From Cloeon dipterum (Eukaryota > Arthropoda > Insecta > Ephemeroptera > Baetidae): a stretch of DNA of 64,000 nt. Below are positions 12,501 through 27,500 of this stretch, one piece after another. The translations under genes were made by a program, and so were the position numbers. The DNA lies in NCBI RefSeq assembly GCF_949628265.1, contig NC_088788.1, forward strand, positions 22,492,335 to 22,556,334. Reading direction: 5' to 3'. The number at the start of each line of letters is the position of its first letter. Position 1 is the first letter of the stretch. Below the pieces are notes generated by a model. It did no database searches, was not told the origin of the DNA, and was given only the letters and a program-made list of their open reading frames with translations.

Positions 12501-15500
12501 CCACGAAGAAAGCGATGGCAAGCTCTTTGAGTGGGTTGATGGCCCACTAGTTATGTCAATGCTTGGCGCTGACTGGTTCTTGGCTGACGAGATTTCCCTG
12601 GCTGACGATAGCGTGCTGGAACGTCTGAACTCCTTGCTTGGTAAGATATATAAATTAAATAAACAAATCACAATCTAAACTCTACCACTTTAGAACCTGA
12701 GCAAACACTTCTCCTTGCTGAGAAAGGTGGTGATATTATCACCGCAACAGAAGGATTCCAATTTGTGGCTACAATGAATCCAGGCGGTGATTTTGGCAAA
12801 AAAGAGGTTGTTCAATAAATTATTATCTATGCAATTAGCCTTACTTAACTATAAAATACAGCTGTCCCCAGCATTGAGGAACCGTCTTACTGAAATCTGG
12901 TGCGAAGGATGTGAGACGAGAGCAGATAGAATTGCAGTTGCTGAAAAATCACTTAATTCTGGGCTTTTCTTTGGAAACCAAGAAGACTGCACATCTGGAG
13001 TTGGGAGATGCGCTGCTGATTTCATTGATTGGCTGCAGAAAACCAGTATGGGGTCAAGGTATGCTTTCATTTTTTGTTGATAAGTATTATGATATATTTA
13101 AACACAAAATCCTGCAGGCTGCCATTCAGCGTTAGAGATTTGCTGACGTGGATTCACTTCATCAACACTGTCACTGAAAATACCAAACAAAATCAATTGA
13201 CATCAATTGACATTGGTTCAGCGTATATTCATGGTGCTTGCTTAACCTTCTTGGACAGCTTAGGATCAGGGCTAACCGCAAATGCAAGGTATGTAATAAA
13301 TTATGTTTCAAGAAGTGTTTTCTTCAAATAAATTATGTAGCCCCTCAGACATCCGCCAAGCCAGAATTGAGGCAATCAATTTTCTAGAAGCACAAGTTAA
13401 AACCATAACTGGAACTGCCCCTGCATTCAGTCCAATCAGGGAAAAAGTAGGGAGAATCATTTCTGACGATAGAAAAGTTGGATTGGAACCATTCTTTATT
13501 GAAAGAGGTAGGAACGTGAGGATGATTTTTATATCTTAAACTCACTGTAAACATCTAGGCCCTGTGGAAAACTGCAGCTTTCCAAGCGAGTTCATGTTTG
13601 ATGCACCAACAACCAGCAGCAGTGTCACTAGACTCCTTAGAGCTCTCCAACTCAGCAAGCCAATTTTGTTGGAGGGAAGCCCTGGTGTGGGTAAAACAAA
13701 TCTTGTTCAAGCACTGTCAAAAGCATCAGGACATTCTCTGACTCGCATCAATCTTTCTGACCAAACGGTGTGAAGATTTAGGAATATTGAATGCAGCAAT
13801 TTATTGATATTTCCTGTACCAGGATGCATCTGATTTGTTTGGAGCCGATTTGCCTGTGGAGGGAGGATTGGGTGGGCAGTTTGCCTGGAGAGATGGTCCA
13901 TTTTTGCAGGCTCTCAAAGCTGGAGACTGGATTGTGCTGGATGAGGTAGATAATTTTCATTATAAGACACAACTAGCAACGCTGCACCACGCTAAAGGGC
14001 TGATTTTTGGTCACGTGGTCAGCCGCCAGATGCCATGACTTTGGCTAAGATGTGCCAATAAATGGTGAAAAACTCACCCACTGCTTGCCCAAAATCCAAC
14101 TAAGCCATTAAATTAAAAATTTCAATACTTAGATCTAGAATATCATTTTTTGTTTAAATAATTCAAATTATATTTTATGCTACAGCTCAACTTGGCGTCC
14201 CAATCGGTCTTGGAAGCTTTGAACGCTTGCCTAGATCACAGAGGAGAAGTCTACATTCCTGAAATTGGCAGGTCTTTCAAGGTCAACTCCAAAACTACCA
14301 GAATATTTGGCTGCCAAAATCCCCAGAGGCAGGGTGGGGCCAGGAGAGGGCTCCCAAAATCTTTCCTCAATAGATTTACTGAAGTTTACATTGAATCCTT
14401 GACGGCTGTGGATATGCACTTCATTGCACAATCTCTGTTTCCCGAGCTACCATCTGACCTTCTTGAAGGCATGGTCTCTTTCACCCACAGAGTAGCTCAG
14501 GAGACTACTGAATTGAGGCAGTGGGGATTCAGTGGTGGACCGTGGGATATGAATCTTAGAGACCTCTCAAGATGGGCTCTCGCTACTAAGGAAAAAGGCT
14601 CATGCGATGTTGGTGCAGGAGGTGCAGCATACCTGATCTATTTTAGTAGGATGAGAACCATCAAAGATATAGAAAAGGTGTGTTCCATCAAATTTGATGA
14701 TATTTCTGTAATATTTTATCAAATCAATTTGAATCCATTTCAACGTAATAATGTATTCAATATTTTTCATGTCTAGCAACTAAGTTGAGCAGTTTAACTT
14801 AACACATTTTTCTTTTAAGATGTCTGTTGCGTATGAGGAAGAAGTAGGCCAAAAATGGCCCCTGCCTAAAGGTCGGCCCACTTTGAGCATAACTGAAGAG
14901 AAAGTCATAATTGGAGGTGTTGCACTCCCAAGGTCCAACTTCCAAGTTGACGCACCTTTCCTTGTGCTCAGATCATCTTACTACATTTTGTACTCACTGG
15001 CATGCTGCGTACATCACAAATGGCTTTCCATTTTGGTGAGTAAAGCTAGGTACATAAGAAGAATGTGAAAATCTTAGCCAACTTTGCGCTGCCTAAAGCA
15101 AAGGGCTCATTTTTGCCGATTCTCCAAACGCTTTTGTTGTGTCATCCTCAGCTCTGGAAGACAAATGAGTTATTTCACGCTTGCTTTTGGCGGGTGGGAG
15201 GGTTGTGCGAAAGTGGTGAAAAATGTTAAGCTGCAGGTGAAAAAACTGAAGTGAATCTTCCTCTTCCATTTTCTCTTCCCTCTTGTTTTGTTTTTTGTTC
15301 GGTGGCCCTAGCTCTACAAATAATACGGATCAATAAAAGAACGCACCCAATCTTCAAGCTTCATTCTTCCCTTAACCAAATGGGTTCAATTAGAAAGAAT
15401 AGTGGTGTTGGAAATTTCTTTTCATCTTAATTGTAATTAAGTAATCATTTTTTACATATAATATAATTTATTTAAAATTTAATATTTTAATATAAATAAT

Positions 15501-18500
15501 TAAGTTTGAATCTATTGCCAGGTTGGAAGTGCAGGCAGTGGGAAAAGCAGCGTAGTTTCTCTTCTTGCAGCACTCACAGGCCAGCAACTGAAAGTGCTGG
15601 CAATGAATTCGTCCATGGACACAACGGAAATTCTCGGTGGCTTTGAGCAGGTAGGACCAAACCTTTCTTTCATTCTTTGATGTATCGGTATTTACTGTTG
15701 TCAAGGGTGAAATTTATTTTCAAGGGTTGCGGTCACGTAATGGTGCTGATAACAGTTCCGAATGAAATGCTTTAAGTTTTTAAGCCACGAGATTAAAGTT
15801 TAAAATAGCATGTTATTTTTGTCATGGGGACAAAAAGTTTGTTTAAAACATTATAGGTGAAATTTACAGCAGAGAGCGGTTACTTAGTCAAGATAAGCCA
15901 AGACAAAGGCAATTTGTAGTTTGCTCTCAAGATTGATCACTTGGTAGAATGACTAATGTTTGCATCTCCACCATTTATTTGTCATACTCCAGCAGGGTAA
16001 TGAGATACCGGCCTTAATGTTTAAAGAGCCGTCATCTAGTGATGGTATAAATTTGTAATAGTACAGCTCCGCTTTGCTGAATCGGCATTATCGTCGCCAC
16101 TAAGTAGATATGCGAGAGACCTCATATGCCCTCAAATATATGAACATAAAATTTATCATTAATTTGCTAATCGGATTCCAATGCTTCTGACTCGAGAGAA
16201 AAATCGATGGAAAGCATTAACTATATAGCACATGTTTGTTTGCCGTTCTTATATTGGATATCAATGAACCCTCAGGAAATGTCTGGGTCGCACACTCCCA
16301 TGTTTGTAGATTTTGGGGGATATTTTAACCCCACGCCTGCTCTTCTCTCTTTTGTCGCCACGCGATACAGATCTCACCCCAGAAATGCTGGCTGACTCAA
16401 ACACACACAGTTGTTTACTTGCACACAAGCTAGGGGCTCTTAACTAACGCGCTAAAAGTTTGTAGATACCGTGTTCCCGCTTGGCTGCTTTTCTAGTTTT
16501 AATCTAATAAGGGTCAACGCGGAAGAAAGGTCTGCAAAATAATGTAATGTTAAATTCGTGAGAAAGGTGAATTTAGAAGTGTAGCTGGTCAGCAATGACA
16601 TAGTTACGCCTTGAATGTCTTCTTTGAAGCAAACTTTTTCTAACAATTAAGTTATACCGATTTCATAATATAGTTTCTTTGCTAGAATGAAATGTTTTAT
16701 TCAGTTTTCAGTATTCACATGCAAAAAATAGGGGTAGAGCGAAGTTAATAAAAAACGGCGATTTTCTTTTAATTGAACATTTATATAATTCAAATAACTT
16801 TTTCAAACGTAATCATTCACATAGACATTTTGTTATTGCTTTGAATTTCAAAAAATATTAGTCCAAAAAATGGCGAAGGTTGGTAAACAGACTGATAGTT
16901 GCAAGTAGACAACGAATGGTCAACCAGAGATCTAATTTCTCCAGCTGTTTTGATTTATCTTTCTTTTGCTAATAATTTCATCCCTGTTGAGATACAGCAG
17001 TTAACGACACCATGGAAGTAAATAATGCTTTCATAGATTATTCAAGTCTAACAATGTGATGAAGTTTGCACCAACTTAAACATAGGGCCAGATTTTATTG
17101 AAAAAAGTTTTGAAAGATAACAGCAATACCATCAATCAAAATTTGACACTGAGAATATGATAATATGAGAAAATCCTTGTGCGGTGGATTTTCTCTTTCG
17201 GATAACATCGATAGCACCCTTCACTCTTCGTTGTCCTGGAATTCCAGGTCACAAATCGGCTGACCACTCTTCAGGTGTAATTTGTTTGGTCGCTCCAAGT
17301 CCGTCATGTCAAACACAAAGATGACTAAGAGGAATGGTTACTTTCGCCGAAGCATGCAACACGACGAATGAGAAATCTACTAACTGGAGATTGTGCAAAG
17401 CGTGGTTTCCATTATGTTTTCCGTCTAGCGTGCAGGGGAAAATAGATTATATGAACACACGACGTCTTATATATGTACGCATTGCTCTCTTTGAGTGTGG
17501 GAAAGAGAGAAGAAACTCTTCTTGCGTGGCGAGCCTTTTTGAAGCGCGTGCAAAATAAATTCGCTGGAATAGGCCTTACTGGAAAGAGGACCAAGTAAAA
17601 ATATACACGAGGTGCGAGCGTCATCGCAAAAATGGAAATAAGTTGCGAGAGAAATTATACATAAAGAAATCACTGCAATGGAAATGAGTTTTCTGTACAT
17701 TTTTTAAATATATGGAAATGGACGAAACTTTTTTATACGGTGCTTTAAGCCTAACACTTTATCAGAAATGGAAGAAAAAATTCACCATTTTGATTGCGAT
17801 AATACATTCCCCAGTTATATAATATGTTCTCTCGCCACCGCGAAGCGAGACATTTCTTTTCACTGTTAATGGATCAAAATTCGGTTCAGCAACTCCGGCA
17901 TTAATTCAGCTGAAAGCGTTGTAAAACTGAATTCCCACAGAAGGAACGAAACGTTTTCATCCGCTACCGCTACTGTGTGAAAAGTATATCGATAAATTTG
18001 CGCGTCTGCGTCATCAACCCCCTTTGTCCGCGCCAATTTGCTAATTAAAAAACCCTCACCCCAAAGTACATCACCCTCAGTCCGCTGGCCGTGAATTCCG
18101 TGCGACAAAAAAACTCGCTTGTTGATAAATTAGCTGGGACTAAATTCCTCTAAACCCTTTTTAATTTGTAATTGACTCTGCCGCCCGTAAACAAGCACAA
18201 CAGGAGAGAGATTATTCGTCTCCTTTTATGTTACAACTGGGACCGACAGCCCTTGTTTTGCTTTTGTCGTGCAAATTACGAGCGCTGAGATGCATTTCAT
18301 TTGGCACACATTTTTGCCTTCGCGACACTACGTGCCGCGCTGGATATTCAGGAACAACAACAACAAAGTTCTACACAAAACTCACTCTCTGGCTCGCTCC
18401 GGCTCGATTCGGGGCACGATTTCATTTGGCGGCGCCCAGCTGCGTGCAGATACAAAATCAGGCGGATCATAAAAGAAGCCGCTCTGTGTATTTACAATCA

Positions 18501-21500
18501 TATCTCGTCCGTCGGCATGCGCTATTCTAGCCGCGTCCGCCGAATATATGCGCTCATTACTCTCCCCCCGCAATCTGGCCAGATCAAAATTTCAAATAGG
18601 CCGTTCTCGCAAACAGCAGCCGTGATGGAAAGACTCAAATGAAATTCCCCACGCAAGCTCCCGAGTGTCTGTCGCTGCACTAATATCGAGTTGCGTGGTT
18701 TTTCCTCGGCGAAATAAAGAAAAAAGGCTTCATTCCCTCTTTGCCTTCTTCTCGGCCAATGATTACGCGACGTAATCCGTTAAGACTGCCAATAATCCGT
18801 TGTCAATCTGCGCTTGGCGGGCACAGCTCTCGACCCAACAGAGACAAATGTGCCGCCACTGCGGGGCTGTTGCCGCCCCGTCCGCGCGCGCCTTATTGAG
18901 TTCATTATGCTTAACGCGAAATTGGTGCCAAGTAGAGCGCAAAGCGGGCCTAGCACTTTCTTGTTTTTCCCAGCGGCACCAAGACCAGCTGCCCCCGGAA
19001 AGTCCCGCATTGTGGCAGTAGACGAGTTAGCTCTCACTAGAAAACGAAGGCATTTGGCACGCTTGGAAGTGGACTTGATGAATAAGGGGTGGATTGGTTA
19101 ATTGTGTTATGCACGACTCATTGAAATTTATCACCATTTGTCCTCAGGGACCCCCACTGTTTTAAAAAGTTTCTTTGTTGATCATTGTAAAATTTTCTCG
19201 TTTTTTACCAATTTGTTTGATTCATGACAGCAGAACTTGCTTGGTGCTTTCCGAGTTTAATTTCTATAAATGTTTTAATATACGTTACTATATTTTTCAA
19301 AGAAATGCACAACACACTCTAAACCTAAATTCACTAAAAGTTTCGGAGATGTTAATTATTTACATTGAACTGGACGTCTTATCAGCCAGGAAACAAAGAT
19401 TCACCCTTGCAGATTGGGTTTGGAATACTATTGATTTTGTCTGAAAGAGAAAAAGCATACAAGAGGAGGGTAATTGTTTAAGAGATCTCCGCAAGAACGC
19501 GTTACAAATATTCATTTCGAATTTAATTCATGTATCTGGATTAAACTTTGTGAATTATAATAAATCAACTGCCAAATAATTAGAATGTGGTACACAATTT
19601 TTTTTTTAAAAATGATGTACAAACTAGCCATTCACACTACTGAATTTTTTTACACCCGAAATTCTATGTACGTGCAAAATGCCACCATCAAGTAGACACA
19701 CTACAAACACAATCGCATTCTCTGGCGTTGTTGCGCAGCCCAGAGGCCCGTGTAAATAGACCGCGGCCGGTGTGTGTTTATTCTGTTTAGTAATGATTGT
19801 CTGCTGGCGTTGTTCATCGCGAATGCGAGCCGGAAATTTCGAGCTCGTTGTGAATCGGAAACTCTAAAACGTTACATTTAAACTGGTGATGGTGGAGAGT
19901 GAGAGGGACACGACACCCGCAACTTAAGTGTCAGAATTGGAATTCATGCGTTGCCGGCCGCGAAAATTTTAATACAATCAAGCCAACCCGCATCCCTCTG
20001 CGCCCTTCATAGAACATTAGGCCGGTCTAATAGAGGCGCTCTGTTTTCCCGTCGCAGAATAACGGTTGAGATTTTTTTATCTGCGGGACGTGGCACTGGT
20101 AATGGAATTAAAATTGCGGCTGAGAAAAATCGCATCTCTTGCTTTGCGCTCTCCCCTCGAAACTTGTGCGTGAGAGGAACTTTCTCATTTTCGGTATTTC
20201 TATTCCTGCTGCTCCCACTTTGTAAAGCCGATTAAAAATGATTTTAATGTTCACGCCGTGGTTCAAGTGGGAAAGTTGGGTCTACTCGGACGAAAACTGA
20301 GGGGAATCTGGTGGAGGAAGGTTGGGGTATCGTTGCTGCTGCTGCTGCTGCATGCGGTTGTGCTGTGCGAGTTTTTTCTGCGGCGTGAGCGGCGATGGCT
20401 GCCAGGGGTCAGTTGACAGCCCACTTGCCATCATCTCGGTTGTCATTATACCGCAGTGCTCGGCCTGAAAACAAAAATGCAGCCACGTGAACGCTCACAC
20501 ATCTTTTTACTCGTTTTTGTGGCGGGTATCTATTTTTTGTTGACTCTCTTGGGAACAGGCTGGTGCACCATAGGAATTTAAGCCGAAATTAGCTGCCTAT
20601 TCTTCGAATATAGTGTCGCGCTGATTCTGATAAGCCCCTCTTTTGTTAACCCTTGGAGGCCGATTTATTTTCCTGCGATGCGGGGGAGTTTGAATATTTT
20701 TAGGCCGGGTTTGTCGTAGAATTCATTTAGAGACGGAAAAGTAGTGCTAGTCGAGTTCCAAGCGCCTCGTGACATCAGTGCGAGTAAGCCTCATAGCTAA
20801 ATTTGTGGCCTTCTTGCTGCATTTACTTGGTGTTTAGAGTTTTAAAGAAAATTGCAAGGCTCAACCCTTCGCACCCGAAAGTTGCGGCTTTGGCTAACGT
20901 TGCCAAGGGTGCGGTGTCGTAACTCATAAACGATCGGGAGCTTGGATAAAGGCAGTGGTCGGGGATGAATGCGAATAATTCTGAACGCGTGCTCGGGATG
21001 GAAGCCGACTGAGCAAAAAGATCGTGCATGTGAACCGTCTGTGGTAGAACCCACTGCTGTGTACTGACGGATTGTAGAGTGGAATCTATTAGATTTCGCA
21101 CCCAATTACAATCTGATGGGAAGGGGATTGGTAGTATATACAATAAAAGTCCACCAGACGGGTTTGAAAAATGTAAGGCATTAGTTTAAGAGGACGCGGG
21201 CACTTGGAAATGAGTTGATACATTATGGTGGAGCCGGGTCAACGTTATATCGCCTGACAGAGGAAGATGTATGCAACCTGCCCGACAGACACACAAAGCG
21301 CGTTGCATAATTATAATTTACTAGCAATATTGCAAAATCATCAGATAATTTGGGGTTAGCGTTAGTATTAAAATAAATATGCTAGCTATATTTATATTAT
21401 AGATGAAATTCACGTAATGTTTGGACACTTTTTCACCATCGTGTTTAGTAGAATTGCAAACTTGTTTACTACCGGCGGAAAATGAATCTCTTTTGTCAAA

Positions 21501-24500
21501 TAATTTATTTTACGTAAAATAATAACTCACCCCCTGGTGATGCATTCCGGCTGAAGTTGGTTGTTGCGTGACAACGATGGGCACGACCATCTGCTGCGGT
21601 GCCATGGGTCTCAGGGGCGTGGAGGTGGCAGACGGGGGCGGCTCTGGGGGCAGCCAGACCATCTCGCATCGCCACCACCAACAGCAGGCGTCGATGGCAG
21701 CGTGTCGCAGCCCGCGGTGGAGCACCACAAACAGGCTAGGGTTGACGAATGCGTGCACATAGGCCACATGAAGGGTCATCTGCGTGGCCGAGAAACACAT
21801 GAACACACGCAACGATTATTATTTCACCAAGTGATGCACTCGTCAACCACAGACGTCGAGGCTACATGCAAATAATGTGGCGGCCGCGGTTGCTGTTCGC
21901 TTTTGCGGGAGACTGGATGGGCTGACAGATAGATGTGGTCGGAGCACTTTTTAAATTTTAACTCGCTACAGTTGCTGCAGTTGGCATCGCGTAATTGGAT
22001 TCTAGCTATCCTCTTTTCCTATTCTTAATTTATTCCCCGATCTAATTAACTGTTCTCTCTAGTGTTATTTTTTATTAAATAAGCTCCTCATTTCTCGTTT
22101 GGAAAAATACGAAACTTCTTTGAAGCCAATTGCAACAACATCCAATAATTGGTAGATCAGGTTGTTTCTGTATATAGCTTGTTAAGAGAACTATAGCCAT
22201 TTTTAAATTTAACTTCAAAGACGCAAGAAACTTCGATGTCTGTAGTTGGAAAGTTATTTATTATTGAACAAAGCCGCTTTCTACTCTTGCACTTGCAGCG
22301 TAAATTGAAACGCCTTCAGGTCAAAATCCCCTTCGCCCGACATTTAATTAAGGAGGAAGTTGCGCTTTTGCATGCTCGACGCGTTCCTTTCAACTGTAAA
22401 TAGCTAGCGGGGAGGAAAGAAAGTAGCAACAAAGGCTTTTTATATGTATTTGAACTTCATTTCCTCTGATCAATAATTTGATGGTAGCAGCAAATTGCTG
22501 CGAGGGAAATGTGGCGAGCGGTTACGAGCGTGGCTTGGCAGAAAAATAACCCGCACATGTGTGTGCTGCCGTCGGTTTTTAATTATATATCATATCCTGG
22601 GTGAAACGGCGTGCGCCTGTTGTGTTGCTCACAAACACACCAGGCAGAGGCACACAGGACGCCCATAGCTGCGAGCAAAACTCGGCTGCGTGCGTCAAAC
22701 AAACAAGAACGAAACAAGAGCATTCGGAGATTATTGCTCTGGCCGGGACATAAGATAATCAAGTTTCAGCATTCAGTCTGCGATAGTTTAGATGGTACCT
22801 ATTACTTTTTTCCTGCTATCAATGTCAGTGTACCACGCACAAAAGTTGATTGCTGTTAAATTCAACTGGACTGAAACGAAGCTGGCTAAGAATAAAATAA
22901 TATTTTGGTAGATTCTGTCCAATCATATTGATGTAAGTCCCTTAATTCTGCGATATTATGATAAAATTTCACCAAATTTTTTTAGATAGTATAATGCATA
23001 ACCGTACAGAAATAAGAAGGAAAATCAATTCACCTCGTAGCTGAGCGCACTGGCATTGCGTCCGGGTTGCAGAAGTGTGACCAAGAACAGCGGTCCCCAA
23101 AAGATGACGTACGCTGTCGTGATGACCATGAACATTTTGACGCGTTGCACTCCCTCGCGTTCCATTCGCCGGATGTAGTTGCAGATGCGACGGTGGTCCT
23201 CACTGCCCTGACTCCCGCCCGCCTCCTGGCTGCTGCCGGTCACGCTGATCATGGTGGAAACCAATCCGGCCACCCGCACAGCCTGCGAAAAGACGTCAGC
23301 CAATTTTTCCATGCAGTTTGTCAATCGAGCAAAAACCGGCGATATAGCATTTCATCCGACAAAGAAAATCGATTTGGCTACGTGTTATTCCTGCGCGTAT
23401 CCACTTTTTGCTGTTTTATCGGCTTTATGTATGCGAGCAGCAGGTGCAAAAGTGGCTTTCGCCAGATGGAAAGCCGATGAATCTCGCTCGGCGCCGGTTT
23501 ATCTCGAAACACGTTGTTTCGGTAGTAAAAAGTGGATAGGATATGCATCCAAACTGTCGCGACGCAAAGTGAGCTACCCTCGTGAGTTAGGATAAAAGCG
23601 TTTCAGTTTCAGCGCGGATTTTTCTTTTGATTGATATCGTTTTCAAAAGATGATACTTTTGATATGATTAATTTTTACCAAATAACGGTTGGAAAATGTT
23701 TGCAAGAAAAGACGAGGAATTTTTTCAAATAATCGTCTGATGGCAGCAGATTACTCTCTATGAAAGTTTTCAAGTCTGAAGGGCGTTTGATGGGAGTATG
23801 ATTGACGACCTTAACAGACTTTCAAAAAGCGGAATCATCAGTGAGAGAAGCAGGCTTGGTGAAATTTCGCGGTCGTTTTGCAAACTCTTACCATGAGTCC
23901 AAATATGTACAGTAATGAAATGCATTTGACGCGAAAAGGCAGAAAAGTGCTGATCTCACAGAAGGGCGGTTAGTGTGCGTCGGGTAGCTGCCTTTTTTAC
24001 AATTCCGCTGCCGTTCAAGCGTGCGTCGAGTCAGGAGAAGGGAAATTTAAACGGATTTGTGTGTGGTATACAATTTTAAGTCTGCCCAGCCAACTGCGAG
24101 ATCAATAAAATACGATTCTGCGAGTGGATGAGAATTGGTTTGAAATGCAATTGATCATTTTTCCAGACCAACGCTCATTATTTAGATATGTTTACCGAAG
24201 TATGAAACATTAAGCAGACCTTACGAAACTTCACGAGAGCCTCTTCTCATAAACGGTGGACGTAAATTATCGGAAAAGTGCTCGCAGAAAGCAATGTTTT
24301 ATGATCTCGCAATAGTGAAGCCACTAGAGAGCCGAGAGCGTCGCCCGAAGGGCATCTCACGAAATTGAATCGAGCAACGGGCAGATGAAGCAAATTCATT
24401 TTTGAGTGGCACCCCTCGTTTCCTGACCTGCATGTTGGATTTGGTGAGGTCGCGATGCAGCTTGTGGAGGTGGAAGAGGGTTAGCGCGACGCAGAGCACG

Positions 24501-27500
24501 TTGATGATGATCCAGAGCACGTTGAGTATGTAGTGCCGAAACGGGCCGTGCACCAGGGGGCAACTCGGTGTATTGTGGTTGACCTCGGAGTTGGCAGCGA
24601 GTGCGCCGCTCAGAAAGGTCGGTCCCAGGTTGATTGTGATGCTTGTGAACCAGATCATGAACGTGCCGAAAAGGACGCATTGTGGCGAGTCCATTAGCAG
24701 TGGGGCCACGGTAGGCGCCGAGTTGAGCCGCCGGGCCAGCCGGCCCCTCTCGCTCGCTTCCACCTCGTTCAGCTGAGGAGACAAAAATTATTTCTCATGA
24801 ACTTGTAGGTAAACAAGATAAAAAGGGATCCTAAGTTTTCGCATGGCTGCAGCCTTCATCAAATCCCTAAAAGGCCCTAGATTAAACTGATTCATCATCA
24901 TCAGCCTTCAGCCTGTCGAAGTATGTAGTCGCAGAGGTGTAGGCTTACTTTGTCAAACAAGAAAGCCTTTTTTTAATTAGGGCGCCTAAAATCTTAGCTG
25001 TTTTTCGATTTCCGTCTAAACGACAATGAATAATTTTAGCAACAAAACTTAACCTACGGTTTTTCTGCTAAATCAAGCCGTCACATAAAAATATTTAATT
25101 ATAAACCTCTACACAATTTATTGAACACGAGTGCTATATTTTCTCATTTTTACACTTTCTTGATCGCAATTTAACCTTTAAATCAATTTTCAGTTATCAC
25201 TAAGAGAGAAAAATGCAAAAAGTGGCTTATAGAGTGCTCCATTCCAACCCAATCTGTTTTATGGATTGCTCTAATTATATTTAATGGACCAGCACTCTAT
25301 CAGAATTGATTAATAAATAAATAACGAGCTCCCTCGCTCGGACTGATCAATCATAAGCCAATTTTTGCACATGCCAACGGTTCGACACGAAGCCCACTCA
25401 CTCTACTATACCAATTGCTGGCCGGCCTATTTAAATTTCTAATTAGCCGGCGCCGTCCTTTTCATTCCGCAGTTTCCGATTAATAAATCACCGAAAATCG
25501 ATTCTCATTTGCGGCATGCCTGGAACACAGTCAAAACGGTCTCGAGGGTAATAAACAAGAGCGATAAAATCGTGCGGAAGCCAAGCGGTAGCGTTAATTA
25601 AAAAACGCAGCCATCTAATCACGTCGCGCGTGTTATACCACGTTTACACTGACCTCGTCATCCTGCTCATCTCCGGGAAAGACGGGTGAGTCGTTCAGAA
25701 CAGTGGTGAGCATGTTGACGGTGGAAACAGTGACGAGGAGCAGGAAGGCCGTCTCGACGAGCGAGCACTTGTTAACCGGCTGGCAGCGCAAAATGCTCAT
25801 TCCCAGGGGCAGCAGGATGGCGGCCCGAGCGCAGTCGACCATCGCCTGATGGAACAAAAGTCCCTGCGACCACCTTCGGCCAAAAAATTGATAATTAGCG
25901 AGAGTAGGTCGCTCCGGTCCAAGTTAATGCTACATTTAGTTTGTGTGACGATCAGTGTGGATGAAAGCAAGTTTAAGTATCAAGCAATGCCCATTTGTGA
26001 GTCTACGTGCTTCTTAATGAAATTTAGTGAAAACAGCTGTCATATTATCATAAGTGGTATTACCTGTTTAAATGAATTTTTTGATTTTGTTTGCACTGTT
26101 TGCTATAGTTTTTTTTCTATCAGCACTACATTTTTTTAACTTTTGATTGGAAAATTACAAGATTTAATTCTTCTTCAAGGTAGTTAAACCACACATTATG
26201 TGCATTGCTTGTGAATTGATTTTTTTATTTAGTTTGGGTCTATTATCCAATGCGTCTTAGTTCATTTATAAAGCAGTGCAATATGAAAGGGGCATGAGAG
26301 TGAGAAATGAAGCAAATAATGTTAGAGTGATATTTTTTAGATTTACTTATTTTTAAGTCCAGATTAGCAGGTTAATTTATTTTGGGTTTAGATATTGTGC
26401 AGGTTTATAACTTTTAGACGCATTCCAACATACAGGTGTTTAATACACAGTTTGGATTGGTTAGCCACCGAAAATATCCGCATTATTTGCATTTTCCTCT
26501 GCGAGCTTTTATGCAAATATCGAAGTTTAGATCCCTTGTGGGTTTTGGTCCACACTCTTGTGTATCGTAATCCTAAAGCGAGCTTGTAGAGTTTAGGTAT
26601 TAGTCGCGATTTCATAAAGAAAAAGCTCTCGTTGCTCGCTACTTCCTCGGGGAAATAACACATTACCTCATTGGCAAATGGATTCCAGCAGTTTGTCCAA
26701 CTGTAAGAAGGAGAGAAACAAAATGTCATGTGTCAAACTGCAGTAAAAACGCGTCTAGAGGCGCTTTTTTATTAGCAAAGTTGTTTGTTAGTATATATAT
26801 TACACAGGTGGTTGGTTGGTTGGCAGAGGTGGTGTGATGCAGCAGAAGAACACACATCAAACATTTAAACTGGCACACAAAAGGCTTCAGGAGTAATTTA
26901 CACTGCGGGAAGGAGTCTCTCTTGCATGGAATTCACCCACCCGGTCATGATGCTGCCTTTAAAGTGTCTAAACGATATTTGGAAGAATTACTTTTCCAAA
27001 AGGGTTCAAGCCTCTTTTTGGTAGGACGGCTTTTTGCGAGAATTTTAATGTATGCAAATAGAAATTCCTGAAAGCCCAAGGTTGGCTGGCGGGTGGAAAT
27101 GAAATAAGAAAAGGGCGACGAACGGTGCTGCTCGGATTTAGCGAAAAGCAAGAAAATTTTGTGTCACGGGACAGTGCCCGCCAAGCCGACCCAGCCAGTC
27201 AGTAGTTTCCGCTCTGACGCACAATGCCAACTTGCTAAGCCACGCGCCTGTGTGCGGCAAATGCAAATCCAGCCCTCTAAATGCATAAGCCCCGTGCCTA
27301 ACGCTCTACCTGCAAGTTGTGTGTGTGCATGTGTTTGCGGCACATTTCGACCGCCGCTAAATGCTAAATATCTGGCTCTATCGACGAGCTCGGCTGAACG
27401 AAATTACATTTCGGCTTCGCACACTTCCCCCGCCCCTCGCCCCCGCCGCGAAATATGAGCTTTAGTGAAGAGCTCTTAAAACAACAGCCTGTAAGTAAAC

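Noticed and set aside
13946..14185. Possible small element in the 240-nt Midasin intron, longer than its neighbours
   Set aside because: I find no terminal repeats or coding sequence; it looks like ordinary intron.
18228..19101. Cluster of overlapping open frames on both strands
   Set aside because: The higher GC content lengthens random frames; no splice signals, domains or start context support them.
19951..20235. 94-codon plus-strand frame next to the last GPCR exon
   Set aside because: No recognisable domain and no splice context; likely chance in the GPCR 3' region.
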